Below are positions 28,278 through 36,345 of a stretch of 44,298 bases of DNA, one piece after another. The DNA comes from Melioribacter roseus (lineage in GTDB: Bacteria > Bacteroidota > Ignavibacteria > Ignavibacteriales > Melioribacteraceae). A program made the translations under genes and the position numbers. The notes under the pieces are model-generated. The model had not been told where the DNA came from. It saw only the letters and a program-made list of their open reading frames with translations, and did no database searches. The stretch covers positions 1 through 44,298 of the forward strand of contig DYHH01000032.1 in the NCBI GenBank assembly GCA_020724265.1, in the 5' to 3' direction. Every line of letters starts with the position of its first letter. Within the stretch, counting starts at the first letter, position 1.

Positions 28278-28307
28278 TGTAGGGACAAGCCATGACTTGT
28301 CCCTACA
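28278..28307. repeat. Perfect 12-bp inverted repeat, REP-like
   Basis: TGTAGGGACAAG (28278-28289) pairs exactly with CTTGTCCCTACA (28296-28307) around CCATGA. No T run follows, so a simple terminator is less likely. Short palindromes of the form TGTAGGGRC...GYCCCTACA are scattered as repetitive extragenic elements in many bacterial genomes, from general knowledge; only one copy is in this window. Confidence 0.65.
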
Positions 28308-28389
28308 ATATCATCCAATCACAAAGTAGAATTTTAGCGCCGGATTAACTAAGTTGATCATGTCCGATTTATAATTTATTGAGGTAGTA

Positions 28390-29760
28390 ATGAACAAATT
28401 TTCCATTCTTATTTTATTATTAATTGTTGTTACCGGCTTTTCACAAGATCATTCAAAATTTATACGAGGTCCATTCTCAACTCCGCAAGAAGTTACTAAT
28501 AGATGCCTTGAATGTCACGATGTAGCTGATGAAATAATGAATACAAGACATTGGTTATGGCTTGGCGATGTTATTAAATCCGGTAAATATGAAGGACAGC
28601 AGCTTGGTAAAAGAAATATTATAAATAATTTTTGTATAGCAGTTTCATCGAACGAACCGAGATGTACTAGTTGCCATATTGGTTATGGTTGGGAAGATGG
28701 TTCGTTTGATTTTACAAAAGCTGAAAATATTGATTGCCTCGTTTGTCATGAGCAAACCGGAAATTATAAAAAAGAACCGACAGCAGCCGGAATGCCCGCA
28801 AAAAATGTTGATTTATTGGCTTCGGCAAAAAGTGTAGGAAGACCATCGCGACAGAATTGCGGCAGTTGTCACTTTGACGGTGGGGGCGGTGCTGGCGTAA
28901 AACATGGTGATCTTGATGATAGTCTTTATGATCCTACTCCCGATGTTGATATTCATATGGGCGGATTAGGTTTTACTTGCGAAAATTGTCACAGCAAAGG
29001 TGATCATAATATATTAGGTGCATCTCACGCTTCAATGGCAGCAGGCGAAAATCATTTTTCTTGTGAAAGTTGTCATAAAGGTGAAGTTCATGAGAAAGAA
29101 ATTCTTAATAAACATCTTCAATCAATTGCTTGCGAAACTTGCCATATACCTCAAATTGCTAAAGTTGAACCCACAAAAACCTGGTGGGATTGGTCTGAAG
29201 CGGGTGAAGATAGAGAAAAATCTGTTGATGCTGACGGAAATGAAACTTATTCCAAAATGAAAGGCGAATTTGTTTGGGAAAAGAACCTAACCCCGGTTTA
29301 TGCATGGTACAACGGTACTACCGATCTTTATTTAATAGGGGATCAGGTTGAGGCGAAGGTTGTTAAATTGAATAAAACTAACGGTGATATTAAAGATACT
29401 AAAGCAAAAATTTATCCTTTCAAATTAATGAGAGGAAAGCAACCGTTTGATCCGGTAAATAAATATTTAATTGTTCCCCGTTTGTTTGGCGAGGGCGGAT
29501 ATTGGAAAACTTTTGATTGGATTAATGCTTCAAGAATTGGAATGGAAACAGTTGGTCTTGAATTTTCCGGTCAAGTTGATTTTATCGAAACAGAAATGTA
29601 CTGGCCTATTAACCATATGGTTGCTCCGGCAGATCAAGCGGTTAAATGTATCGAATGCCATGGTGTAAGAGAAGGTAAACGTGTTGACTTAAAAGCTCTA
29701 GGTTATTCCGAAGACCCGATGAAAACAGGCGGAAGATTCAAAAGCGGAATTATTAAGTAG
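28390..29760 (+). CDS. Octaheme c-type cytochrome, tetrathionate reductase family
   Basis: 456 residues with a signal peptide (to about residue 19, GFSQD) and exactly eight CxxCH heme sites, at Cys39, 92, 116, 157, 197, 225, 248 and 420. The long gap before the eighth heme matches the Shewanella-type octaheme tetrathionate reductase (OTR) family, periplasmic enzymes that can reduce tetrathionate, nitrite and hydroxylamine in vitro. The segment between hemes 7 and 8 is rich in Trp, Lys and Gly. GAGGT precedes the ATG. No quinol oxidase or partner cytochrome is adjacent, so its electron donor is not visible. It converges on the BtuB-like receptor gene and they share an inverted-repeat terminator region. 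The actual substrate here is inferred only by family. Confidence 0.88.
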   Translation: MNKFSILILLLIVVTGFSQDHSKFIRGPFSTPQEVTNRCLECHDVADEIMNTRHWLWLGDVIKSGKYEGQQLGKRNIINNFCIAVSSNEPRCTSCHIGYGWEDGSFDFTKAENIDCLVCHEQTGNYKKEPTAAGMPAKNVDLLASAKSVGRPSRQNCGSCHFDGGGGAGVKHGDLDDSLYDPTPDVDIHMGGLGFTCENCHSKGDHNILGASHASMAAGENHFSCESCHKGEVHEKEILNKHLQSIACETCHIPQIAKVEPTKTWWDWSEAGEDREKSVDADGNETYSKMKGEFVWEKNLTPVYAWYNGTTDLYLIGDQVEAKVVKLNKTNGDIKDTKAKIYPFKLMRGKQPFDPVNKYLIVPRLFGEGGYWKTFDWINASRIGMETVGLEFSGQVDFIETEMYWPINHMVAPADQAVKCIECHGVREGKRVDLKALGYSEDPMKTGGRFKSGIIK

Positions 29761-29767
29761 TAAAAAT

Positions 29768-29848
29768 AAATCCCCGGGATTTTCTTCAATAGAATTTAGA
29801 ACAGAAAGTTTTTTATATAAAATTCTAACCGATAAATCCCGGGGATTT
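29768..29848. terminator. Inverted repeat between convergent genes
   Basis: AAATCCCCGGGATTT (29768-29782) and AAATCCCGGGGATTT (29834-29848) are exact reverse complements, with 51 nt between them. They sit between the octaheme cytochrome (+) and the BtuB-like receptor (-), whose coding ends are about 95 bp apart. The arrangement would stall or terminate transcription from either side. Confidence 0.6.
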
Positions 29849-29854
29849 CCAAAC

Positions 29855-31768
29855 TCAAAATCCCAAATCAAGAACAAACCCGGCATAAAAACTTCTTCCC
29901 GGTGTACCGTAGAAAAGTACCTCTTCGTAAACAGTATCAAAAAGATTTTCAACTCTTCCGAATAGTTTCAGATTCGAAATCAATTTATAGTTTACCGTAA
30001 AATCAACTATTGTATAGCTTTCAAGTTTAACCCGTGCCGAAGGAAAAGAAGAAAAATCTTCATCCTCGCGTTCACCGATATATCTTATAGATGTGTTTAA
30101 ATTTAGTCTTTCAATTGGATTATATGAAAGTGATAATGTTAGTTTATCTTTTGGTCGGCGGATTAATTTTGATTCCTGTTCGCTGCTTAAGTCAACTGCA
30201 TCGGTATAAGTATAAGTGAGATTCGCATAAAAATTATTTGATTGATATGTAACGAAAGATTCGATTCCTTTTGTCTCTGCTTCATTAATATTTATCGTTA
30301 CAAAATTCTGATCGAACCCGAACATATTTTCAAATTTCATTGAAAAGTAAGTTGCACCGAAAGCGAAACCGCTTCCGAAGAAATATTGTTCAAATCCCAA
30401 ATCCCACCCGGTATTTTCTTCGGGATTCAAATCCGGGTTACCAAATGCCGGATCGAACAAATAAAACAATGACGGCGCTTTGAACCCCGTTCCGTAATTG
30501 GCTTTTAGTTTAGTATTAGTTTTGTCGTAAAAAAATGATGTTCCTAACTTATAAGTAGAATGACTTCCGAATTTCTCATTATCATCAAATCGAATTCCTG
30601 CAATTGTAGAAAAACCGCCATCGAGAATTAATTGATTTTGAAGAAAAGCAGAATTAGTTCTCATCTGTTGAGAAGGAAAAACACTTTCGAAAGGTCCCCA
30701 TTCACTAATAGAAATATATTCTGTGTTGGCTTTTTCAAGTTCGGTTTCTAATCCGAGTGTAATAACATTATGTGGAATGAATGTAAGGTTGTTAAGCCAT
30801 TCAAACTTTGTACGTGTGGCGTTTGTAAAATTTGTGGCCGAACCGGGGTTATTATCATCAGGTTCATCAATTGATTTACTGATTCTTCTGAGAACCGAAC
30901 CGCTAAATTTTTGCTTCCATTTGTTGTCAAATAAATCGTAATTGACAGCAGCATTAAAAATATTCTCTTCAATATCATAAGTATAGTTCGGGTCATCTCC
31001 GAATTGTGTTCCTTGATCCAAATCAGCAGAAGAATTTGTATGTCGATAATTCAAGCTAAATTTTAAATTATCAAAAACTTGTGCAGAAAGAAAAGATGAA
31101 AATGAATTGTTTGAATATCCGTCTTTCTCTGTATTGCCGTATTTCTCATTAGCTGCTGATATCCCCTCGGTTGCGAGACGTGAAAAATTTATAGAGTAAT
31201 TAAATAAACTGTAACTTCCGGTTAATTGTCCGCTGCCTCTGTAATAACTGTTAGAACCGCCTTCAGTTTGCAAGGAAAATTTATTTATTTCACTCCCCTG
31301 TTCGGTAAACACATTTATTATACCGGCAAGAGCATCTGACCCGTAAAGTGTGCTTTGAGGACCGCGCACGATCTCGATTCTTTCAATATTACTTGTTTGC
31401 AAATTTGATAAATCGAATGCATTACTCGGGGAACTTGGATCGTTTACTTCAACTCCGTCAATTAAAACCAAAGTATGATTAGCATTAGCACCTCTCATAA
31501 AGAGACTATTTAGTTTTCCAAGTCCGCCTTGTTGTGCAATGGAAATTCCGGGAACTTCTCGTAATAATTGAAGAACAGTAGACGAGTTCGATCTTTGAAT
31601 AAGTGACTTATCAATAATTGAATATGAACTCGAAATATTTTGAACTTCGGTAGGAAACTTGGTTGCTGTTACTAAGACATCACTCAAAGAAATTTTAAGT
31701 GTATCTTCCTGAGCGAAAGTTGAAAAAATAAATAGCAGTAAAAACAAAAAAGAATATAGATATTTCAT
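29855..31768 (-). CDS. btuB: TonB-dependent outer-membrane receptor, probable cobalamin receptor (BtuB-like)
   Basis: About 637 residues from the ATG at 31768, supported by GAGGAGG 8 nt upstream and a signal peptide starting MKYLYSFLFLLLF; the longer frame to 31819 crosses the regulatory hairpin. The TonB box region (DTLKISLSDVLVTATKFP) precedes a plug with FMRGANANHTLVLIDGVEVND and IERIEIVRGPQSTLYGSDALAGIINV, then a barrel ending AGFVLDLGF. Size and plug sequence match BtuB-type receptors, and a cobalamin riboswitch lies directly upstream in the 5' leader, which is strong evidence that it imports vitamin B12 or related corrinoids. The needed TonB, BtuF and BtuD genes are not in the window. 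Confidence 0.92.
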   Translation of the reverse strand: MKYLYSFLFLLLFIFSTFAQEDTLKISLSDVLVTATKFPTEVQNISSSYSIIDKSLIQRSNSSTVLQLLREVPGISIAQQGGLGKLNSLFMRGANANHTLVLIDGVEVNDPSSPSNAFDLSNLQTSNIERIEIVRGPQSTLYGSDALAGIINVFTEQGSEINKFSLQTEGGSNSYYRGSGQLTGSYSLFNYSINFSRLATEGISAANEKYGNTEKDGYSNNSFSSFLSAQVFDNLKFSLNYRHTNSSADLDQGTQFGDDPNYTYDIEENIFNAAVNYDLFDNKWKQKFSGSVLRRISKSIDEPDDNNPGSATNFTNATRTKFEWLNNLTFIPHNVITLGLETELEKANTEYISISEWGPFESVFPSQQMRTNSAFLQNQLILDGGFSTIAGIRFDDNEKFGSHSTYKLGTSFFYDKTNTKLKANYGTGFKAPSLFYLFDPAFGNPDLNPEENTGWDLGFEQYFFGSGFAFGATYFSMKFENMFGFDQNFVTININEAETKGIESFVTYQSNNFYANLTYTYTDAVDLSSEQESKLIRRPKDKLTLSLSYNPIERLNLNTSIRYIGEREDEDFSSFPSARVKLESYTIVDFTVNYKLISNLKLFGRVENLFDTVYEEVLFYGTPGRSFYAGFVLDLGF

Positions 31769-31769
31769 T

Positions 31770-31798
31770 GAAGTTACCTCCTCATCGGTTGTAACTTC
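31770..31798 (-). promoter_or_regulatory. Hairpin around the receptor's ribosome binding site
   Basis: GAAGTTAC and GTAACTTC (perfect 8-bp arms, 31791-31798 and 31770-31777) flank a 13-nt loop that holds most of the GAGGAGG Shine-Dalgarno (31777-31783), immediately before the ATG at 31768. It is a plausible riboswitch expression platform acting on translation. A second GTTAC a little upstream could be a competing partner. Confidence 0.55.
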
Positions 31799-31871
31799 GA
31801 GGGCGTGATGTAACGTCAAAAATGAAATTTACGTTCATAACCTCACCCGCGAAGGTTAATTAGTTGTTGAA

Positions 31872-32025
31872 TGCTTACGGCAGGTCTCCTGGCTCAGGAC
31901 ATCTATCAGCGCCTTCCCATCCCCATTTGTCGGGACAGTGGCATTGTACTGAAGACTTTTTGCGTCCTTTACAGTTGCGGGGCAGCACCGGATTTTAACC
32001 GGTTTCCCTAACACCATAAGTTTGT
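31872..32025 (-). ncRNA. Cobalamin (B12) riboswitch
   Basis: Read on the minus strand the leader contains, in order, GGTGTTAGGGAAACCGG, then AATCCGGTGCTGCCCCGC followed by AACTGTAA, and further on the B12 box GCCAGGAGACCTGCCG. These are the diagnostic conserved elements of the cobalamin riboswitch. It precedes the BtuB-like gene by about 100 nt and should reduce its expression when cobalamin is abundant. The exact ends are estimated from the conserved core. Confidence 0.95.
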
Positions 32026-32149
32026 TTAAGAACTTATCTAAACTTAAGGAAGAAATCCATTGTGAGCAAGGTAAATTTAATAATTGGATTTGAAAAAATA
32101 CCTCTACTGAAAAATAGGTAAAAAAACATAAATGCTTATAATCATCTCT

Positions 32150-32404
32150 TTATTTGTAGGCTTCTCTACGATGTTTAATTCTAAATATAAATATAGAATG
32201 ATCGATATCGTTAACCTCATATAAAACTCTATATTTTCCAGATCGAATTCTGTACCCTTCAAAGTCTGTCAATTTCTGTGTACCAGCCGGACGAGGATTT
32301 TCTGATAACAAATTTATTTTATTTAATATGTTTAAAACTTCTTTGGCTGGAAGCGAATCAAGATCTTTTTGTGCGGAAGGTTTTATTTTAATCGTGTATG
32401 CCAC
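32150..32404 (-). CDS. RelE/ParE-family toxin
   Basis: 84 residues with the compact RelE fold pattern: MAYTIKIKPSAQKDLDSLP at the N-terminus, LLSENPRPAGTQKL in the middle, then YRIRSGKYRVLYEVND and IFRIKHRREAY at the C-terminus. RelE members are mRNA interferases acting at the ribosome; ParE members inhibit gyrase. The basic C-terminal residues (Lys, Arg, Arg and a Tyr) fit RelE better. Its start lies inside the end of the upstream antitoxin ORF (17-nt overlap), a usual toxin-antitoxin arrangement. Confidence 0.88.
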   Translation of the reverse strand: MAYTIKIKPSAQKDLDSLPAKEVLNILNKINLLSENPRPAGTQKLTDFEGYRIRSGKYRVLYEVNDIDHSIFIFRIKHRREAYK

Positions 32405-32579
32405 GTTTCTTCAAATATTCGTCGATGGATAGACTTTTTCCTTTGGATTTTTTGGCTTCTTCTAAATCGCTAATATCTTCCAATAATTCAAGAGCATCTC
32501 TCAATGTTGGGTTCATTTTCATTTTTTCCCAATCACTTCTGGAAATTTTAATATGCGTTTTTGTTTTTTTTAAAGTCAT
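32388..32579 (-). CDS. Antitoxin of the RelE-type pair
   Basis: 63 residues, upstream of and overlapping the toxin gene. Small antitoxin proportions: a short N-terminal part that could bind DNA (KTKTHIKISRSDWEKMK) and a helical, charged C-terminus (LELLEDISDLEEAKKSKGKSLSIDEYLKKRGIHD) that would wrap the toxin. It likely autoregulates the pair. Antitoxin family not identified with certainty. Confidence 0.75.
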   Translation of the reverse strand: MTLKKTKTHIKISRSDWEKMKMNPTLRDALELLEDISDLEEAKKSKGKSLSIDEYLKKRGIHD

Positions 32580-32885
32580 ATTCTTTTATCAAATAGTAAG
32601 ATTATGTGAATGCTGGTCTTAACATAAATAAGAATTTCTTTTTGAGCAAGTTAAAATTAGGAAAATGCTGTAATGAAGGTTAGAATTTATTGTGCAGAAT
32701 TCAATTAACAAAAGAAATCTTTGAAATTAATTTCTATTAGCATTATTTTGCAATTAGATATTTGACTCCAACAATCGGAAATTTGTGACTCGCCAGAGAA
32801 TTACATATACGGATAATTTAGTACCGCAGATAAACAATAGCATTGTAATAAATCCACAAACAGTAGACAAATAAGGAGGAGATTA
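32580..32885. other. Intergenic region between divergent TA pair and sdhC
   Basis: 306 bp without a gene. It should contain the TA promoter on the minus strand and the sdh promoter on the plus strand. The right end holds the strong ribosome binding site AAGGAGGAG (32874-32882) of sdhC. No terminator or repeat is seen. Confidence 0.5.
32720..32750 (+). promoter_or_regulatory. Possible Bacteroidetes-type promoter for sdhCAB
   Basis: TTTG (32720-32723) and TTATTTTG (32743-32750) are separated by 19 nt, close to the TTTG-N19-TAnnTTTG consensus of Bacteroidetes housekeeping promoters (one mismatch). Whether this lineage uses that consensus is not shown here. Confidence 0.3.
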
Positions 32886-33557
32886 ATGGGCTGGCTCTCA
32901 GAAGCGCTTGGTTCGTCTATCGGTAAGAAATTTGTAATGGGGTTTACCGGTATCGGCCTGATTCTCTTTTTGATCTTTCATCTCGTCGGTAACTTCACTC
33001 TTTACGGAGGTCCTGAAGCCTTTAACGGGTATGTTCATACCCTGGACATTGTTAAACCGATAATTAGAGTAATTGAAGTTGGGCTGGGGCTTGTATTTAT
33101 TTTTCACATCTATAACGGAATCAAATTATGGTGGGAAAACAAGAAAGCAAGACCGAATGATTACAAGATTTCGGCAAAATCCAAGAACACAACGTTTTTT
33201 TCTCGAACAATGATACAAACCGGAAGTATTGTATTTATTTTTCTTGTTCTGCATCTAGCTACATTTTGGTGGTTGTTTAATTTTTCCGGTGAACCTCACG
33301 AAAAAGGCGATGCTTATTATGCAATAGTTGTTGAATGGTTCCAAATTCCGTGGTATGCGATTTTTTATGTGATTGCAGTTATCCTTTTAGGATTTCATCT
33401 CAATCACGGCTTTCAAAGTGCATTTCAAACTTTTGGTTGGAATCACAAAAAGTATTTTCCTTTTATTCAAAAATTAGGAACTGTTTATGCAGTTATTATG
33501 GCTTTAGGATTTGCATCCTTCCCGATTTACTTTTTATTTTTTTACGGAGGTAACTAA
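32886..33557 (+). CDS. sdhC: Succinate dehydrogenase cytochrome b subunit (SdhC)
   Basis: 223-residue integral membrane subunit of succinate:quinone oxidoreductase, of the single-subunit diheme type found in FCB bacteria. Five hydrophobic helices are visible; candidate heme b ligands are the histidines in [24 protein letters not shown] and GFHLNHGFQ. The basic N-terminus [21 protein letters not shown] is typical of the family. A strong AGGAGGAG ribosome binding site precedes it, and its stop codon overlaps the sdhA start by 1 nt, so SdhC, SdhA and SdhB should be made in fixed ratio. Confidence 0.94.
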   Translation: MGWLSEALGSSIGKKFVMGFTGIGLILFLIFHLVGNFTLYGGPEAFNGYVHTLDIVKPIIRVIEVGLGLVFIFHIYNGIKLWWENKKARPNDYKISAKSKNTTFFSRTMIQTGSIVFIFLVLHLATFWWLFNFSGEPHEKGDAYYAIVVEWFQIPWYAIFYVIAVILLGFHLNHGFQSAFQTFGWNHKKYFPFIQKLGTVYAVIMALGFASFPIYFLFFYGGN

Positions 33558-35467
33558 TGGTTAAGTTAGATTCGAAAATACCGGAAGGACATATTTCCGA
33601 AAAATGGACTAATCATAAGTTCAATATGAAATTGATAAACCCCGCTAACAAAAGAAAGTATGATGTTATTGTGGTCGGTACTGGGTTAGCGGGCGCATCA
33701 GCGGCTGCTTCATTAGCTGAATTAGGTTATAATGTAAAAGCATTCACTTTTCATGATAGCGCAAGACGTGCTCACTCGATTTCTGCTCAAGGGGGTATTA
33801 ACGCAGCTAAAAATTATCAAAACGATGGCGATTCGGTTTATAGGTTATTTTTCGATACTGTAAAAGGTGGTGACTTCCGCGCCAGAGAGGCTAATGTTTA
33901 TAGACTTGCCGAAGTAAGCAACAACATTATCGATCAATGTGTTGCACAAGGTGTTCCTTTCGCCAGAGAATACGGTGGTTTACTTGACAATCGTTCTTTC
34001 GGCGGTGCTCAAGTTTCACGAACTTTTTACGCAAGGGGACAAACAGGTCAACAATTATTGTTGGGTGCTTATAGTGCGCTCAGCCGTCAAGTTGGTTTGG
34101 GAAAAGTTAAGATGTATTCAAGACGTGAGATGCTGGAATTAGTCGTAGTAGATGGGATTGCTCGAGGAATCGTATGCCGAAATTTAGTTAACGGCGAAAT
34201 AGAAAAATACTCCGCTCATGCAGTAATTGTTGCAACCGGTGGTTATTCAAATGTTTTCTTCCTATCAACCAATGCGATGAATTGTAACACAACAGCTATT
34301 TGGCGTGCTCATAAAAAAGGTGCTCTTTTTGCTAATCCTTGTTTTACTCAGATTCACCCGACTTGTTTACCTGTTCATGGCGAAGGTCAATCGAAACTCA
34401 CCTTAATGAGTGAATCACTTCGAAATGACGGCAGAATCTGGGTATCGAAAAAGAAAGGTGATATGCGTGAACCGAATGATATTCCCGAAGAAGAAAGAGA
34501 TTATTACTTAGAAAGAAAATATCCTTCTTTTGGAAACCTTTCTCCCCGTGATATTTCTTCAAGAAGTGCAAAAGAAGTTGTTGATGAAGGAAGAGGAGCA
34601 AAAGGACAAGAGGCAGTCTATTTGGATTTTGAAGATGCAATTAAAAGACTCGGTAGAAAAGCAATTGAAGAAAAATACGGCAATCTTTTTGAAATTTATG
34701 AAACAATTACCGGCGAAAACCCATACGCTGTACCAATGAAAATTTATCCCGCTCCTCACTATACAATGGGAGGACTTTGGGTAGATTATAACTTAATGAG
34801 CAATATCCCCGGTCTATTTGTTTTAGGTGAAGCTAATTTCTCAGATCACGGCGCCAATAGATTGGGTGCCAGTGCTTTGATGCAAGGTTTAGCAGACGGT
34901 TATTTTGTTATTCCCTATACTATTGGTAATTATCTTGCAGCCGATAAGCCCGAAAAACTGTCGGTTGATCATGCTGAATTTGAAAATGTAAAAAAACAAA
35001 CAGAAGATTTAACAAAGAAATTCCTATCTATAAACGGAAAGCAAACCGTTGATGATATTCATAAACGGCTTGGTAGAATTATGTGGAACAAAGTAGGTAT
35101 GGGTAGAAACGAAAACGGTTTAAAAGAAGCCGTCAATGAAATAAGAGAACTTAGAGAAGAATTTTGGAAAGATGTTAAAGTACCGGGTAATGATAAAGAT
35201 ATAAACCAAACGCTCGAACGGGTCGGCAGACTTGCAGATTATTTTGAACTCGGCGAACTTATGGCTGTTGATGCTCTCAATAGAAACGAATCTTGCGGTG
35301 GACATTTCCGCGAAGAATATCAAACCGAAGAAGGCGAAGCTTTACGTAACGATGAAGAATATACTTATGTAGCTGCCTGGGAAATGGAAGAACTTGGTAA
35401 ATGGAAACTGCACAAAGAAGATTTACAATTTGAATATGTAAAACTATCCACGAGGAGCTATAAATAA
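33557..35467 (+). CDS. sdhA: Succinate dehydrogenase/fumarate reductase flavoprotein (SdhA)
   Basis: 636-residue catalytic subunit that oxidises succinate to fumarate with covalently bound FAD. The dinucleotide motif [12 protein letters not shown] begins near residue 40. His73 in [17 protein letters not shown] is the expected FAD attachment site. The active-site region includes [15 protein letters not shown] and the arginine in [11 protein letters not shown]. The ribosome binding site GGAGG lies within the end of sdhC. The start overlaps the sdhC stop (TAATG), and the stop overlaps the sdhB start in the same way. The C-terminus is the usual helical and capping domains, full length. Confidence 0.97.
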   Translation: MVKLDSKIPEGHISEKWTNHKFNMKLINPANKRKYDVIVVGTGLAGASAAASLAELGYNVKAFTFHDSARRAHSISAQGGINAAKNYQNDGDSVYRLFFDTVKGGDFRAREANVYRLAEVSNNIIDQCVAQGVPFAREYGGLLDNRSFGGAQVSRTFYARGQTGQQLLLGAYSALSRQVGLGKVKMYSRREMLELVVVDGIARGIVCRNLVNGEIEKYSAHAVIVATGGYSNVFFLSTNAMNCNTTAIWRAHKKGALFANPCFTQIHPTCLPVHGEGQSKLTLMSESLRNDGRIWVSKKKGDMREPNDIPEEERDYYLERKYPSFGNLSPRDISSRSAKEVVDEGRGAKGQEAVYLDFEDAIKRLGRKAIEEKYGNLFEIYETITGENPYAVPMKIYPAPHYTMGGLWVDYNLMSNIPGLFVLGEANFSDHGANRLGASALMQGLADGYFVIPYTIGNYLAADKPEKLSVDHAEFENVKKQTEDLTKKFLSINGKQTVDDIHKRLGRIMWNKVGMGRNENGLKEAVNEIRELREEFWKDVKVPGNDKDINQTLERVGRLADYFELGELMAVDALNRNESCGGHFREEYQTEEGEALRNDEEYTYVAAWEMEELGKWKLHKEDLQFEYVKLSTRSYK

Positions 35468-36237
35468 TGAGTGGAAAACATTTGAATCTGAAATTGAAAA
35501 TCTGGAGACAATCCGGACCTCAAACAGCGGGTAGTTTTGTCGATTACCAAATCGAGGTTTCACCCGATGATTCTTTCCTTGAAATGCTGGATGAATTAAA
35601 CAATAAACTTGAAAGCGAAGGAAAAGAACCGATTGCTTTTGAAAGCGACTGCCGAGAGGGTATTTGCGGAACTTGCGGACTAGTAATTAATGGTCAACCA
35701 CATGGTCCTATACCCAAAATAGCAACTTGCCAACTTCATATGCGTAATTTTAATAACGGGGATACAATATGGATCGAGCCATTCCGTGCAAAAGCATTTC
35801 CCGTTTTAAAAGATTTGATTGTTGATAGAAGCGGATTTGATGCTATTATGAATGCAGGAGGATTTATTTCTGTAAATACCGGTGGTGTACCTGATGCCAA
35901 CGAAATACTAATACCAAAAGAAATTGCATCTGCTTCGATGGATGCTGCGGCTTGTATAGGATGCGGTGCGTGTGTAGCAGCCTGCAAAAATGCATCGGCT
36001 ATGTTATTTGTAAGCGCTAAAGTTTCTCAATTTGCATTACTGCCCCAAGGCAAGCCCGAAAGATTCCGCAGAGTTGAAAAGATGGTAAAGGTTATGGATG
36101 ATCTTGGATTCGGAAGCTGCACAAATACTTATGCTTGCGAAGCCGAATGCCCGAAAGGAATTTCTGTTACCAATATTGCAAGAATGAATAGAGAATATTT
36201 CCTGGCAAAAGTAAAATCCAAAGAATTGGAAGTATAA
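35467..36237 (+). CDS. sdhB: Succinate dehydrogenase iron-sulfur subunit (SdhB)
   Basis: 256-residue electron-transfer subunit. The N-terminal ferredoxin domain carries the [2Fe-2S] ligands Cys62, 67, 70 and 88 ([12 protein letters not shown]). The C-terminal domain has Cys163, 166, 169 and Cys228 region residues for [4Fe-4S] ([11 protein letters not shown]) and Cys173, 218, 224 for [3Fe-4S] ([12 protein letters not shown]). It passes electrons from SdhA FAD to the SdhC hemes and quinone. It is the last gene of the operon, followed by a clear terminator. Confidence 0.96.
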   Translation: MSGKHLNLKLKIWRQSGPQTAGSFVDYQIEVSPDDSFLEMLDELNNKLESEGKEPIAFESDCREGICGTCGLVINGQPHGPIPKIATCQLHMRNFNNGDTIWIEPFRAKAFPVLKDLIVDRSGFDAIMNAGGFISVNTGGVPDANEILIPKEIASASMDAAACIGCGACVAACKNASAMLFVSAKVSQFALLPQGKPERFRRVEKMVKVMDDLGFGSCTNTYACEAECPKGISVTNIARMNREYFLAKVKSKELEV

Positions 36238-36260
36238 AGTTGTTTTATTTATCACAAAAG

Positions 36261-36292
36261 AAAAATCCCGGTTAATTTAATCGGGATTTTTT
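36261..36292 (+). terminator. Rho-independent terminator of sdhCAB
   Basis: AAAAATCCCG (36261-36270) pairs with CGGGATTTTT (36282-36291) around an AT-rich loop and continues into TTCTTT. It ends the sdh operon 24 nt after sdhB. Confidence 0.9.
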
Positions 36293-36345
36293 CTTTATGT
36301 TTTGGTATAATATATATCAAAACTGTTAAATAAAAGTAAAAAAGT

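Noticed and set aside
29768-29848. Mobile element ends
   Set aside because: The 15-bp arms sit exactly between convergent stop codons and fit a shared transcription end better than a transposon.
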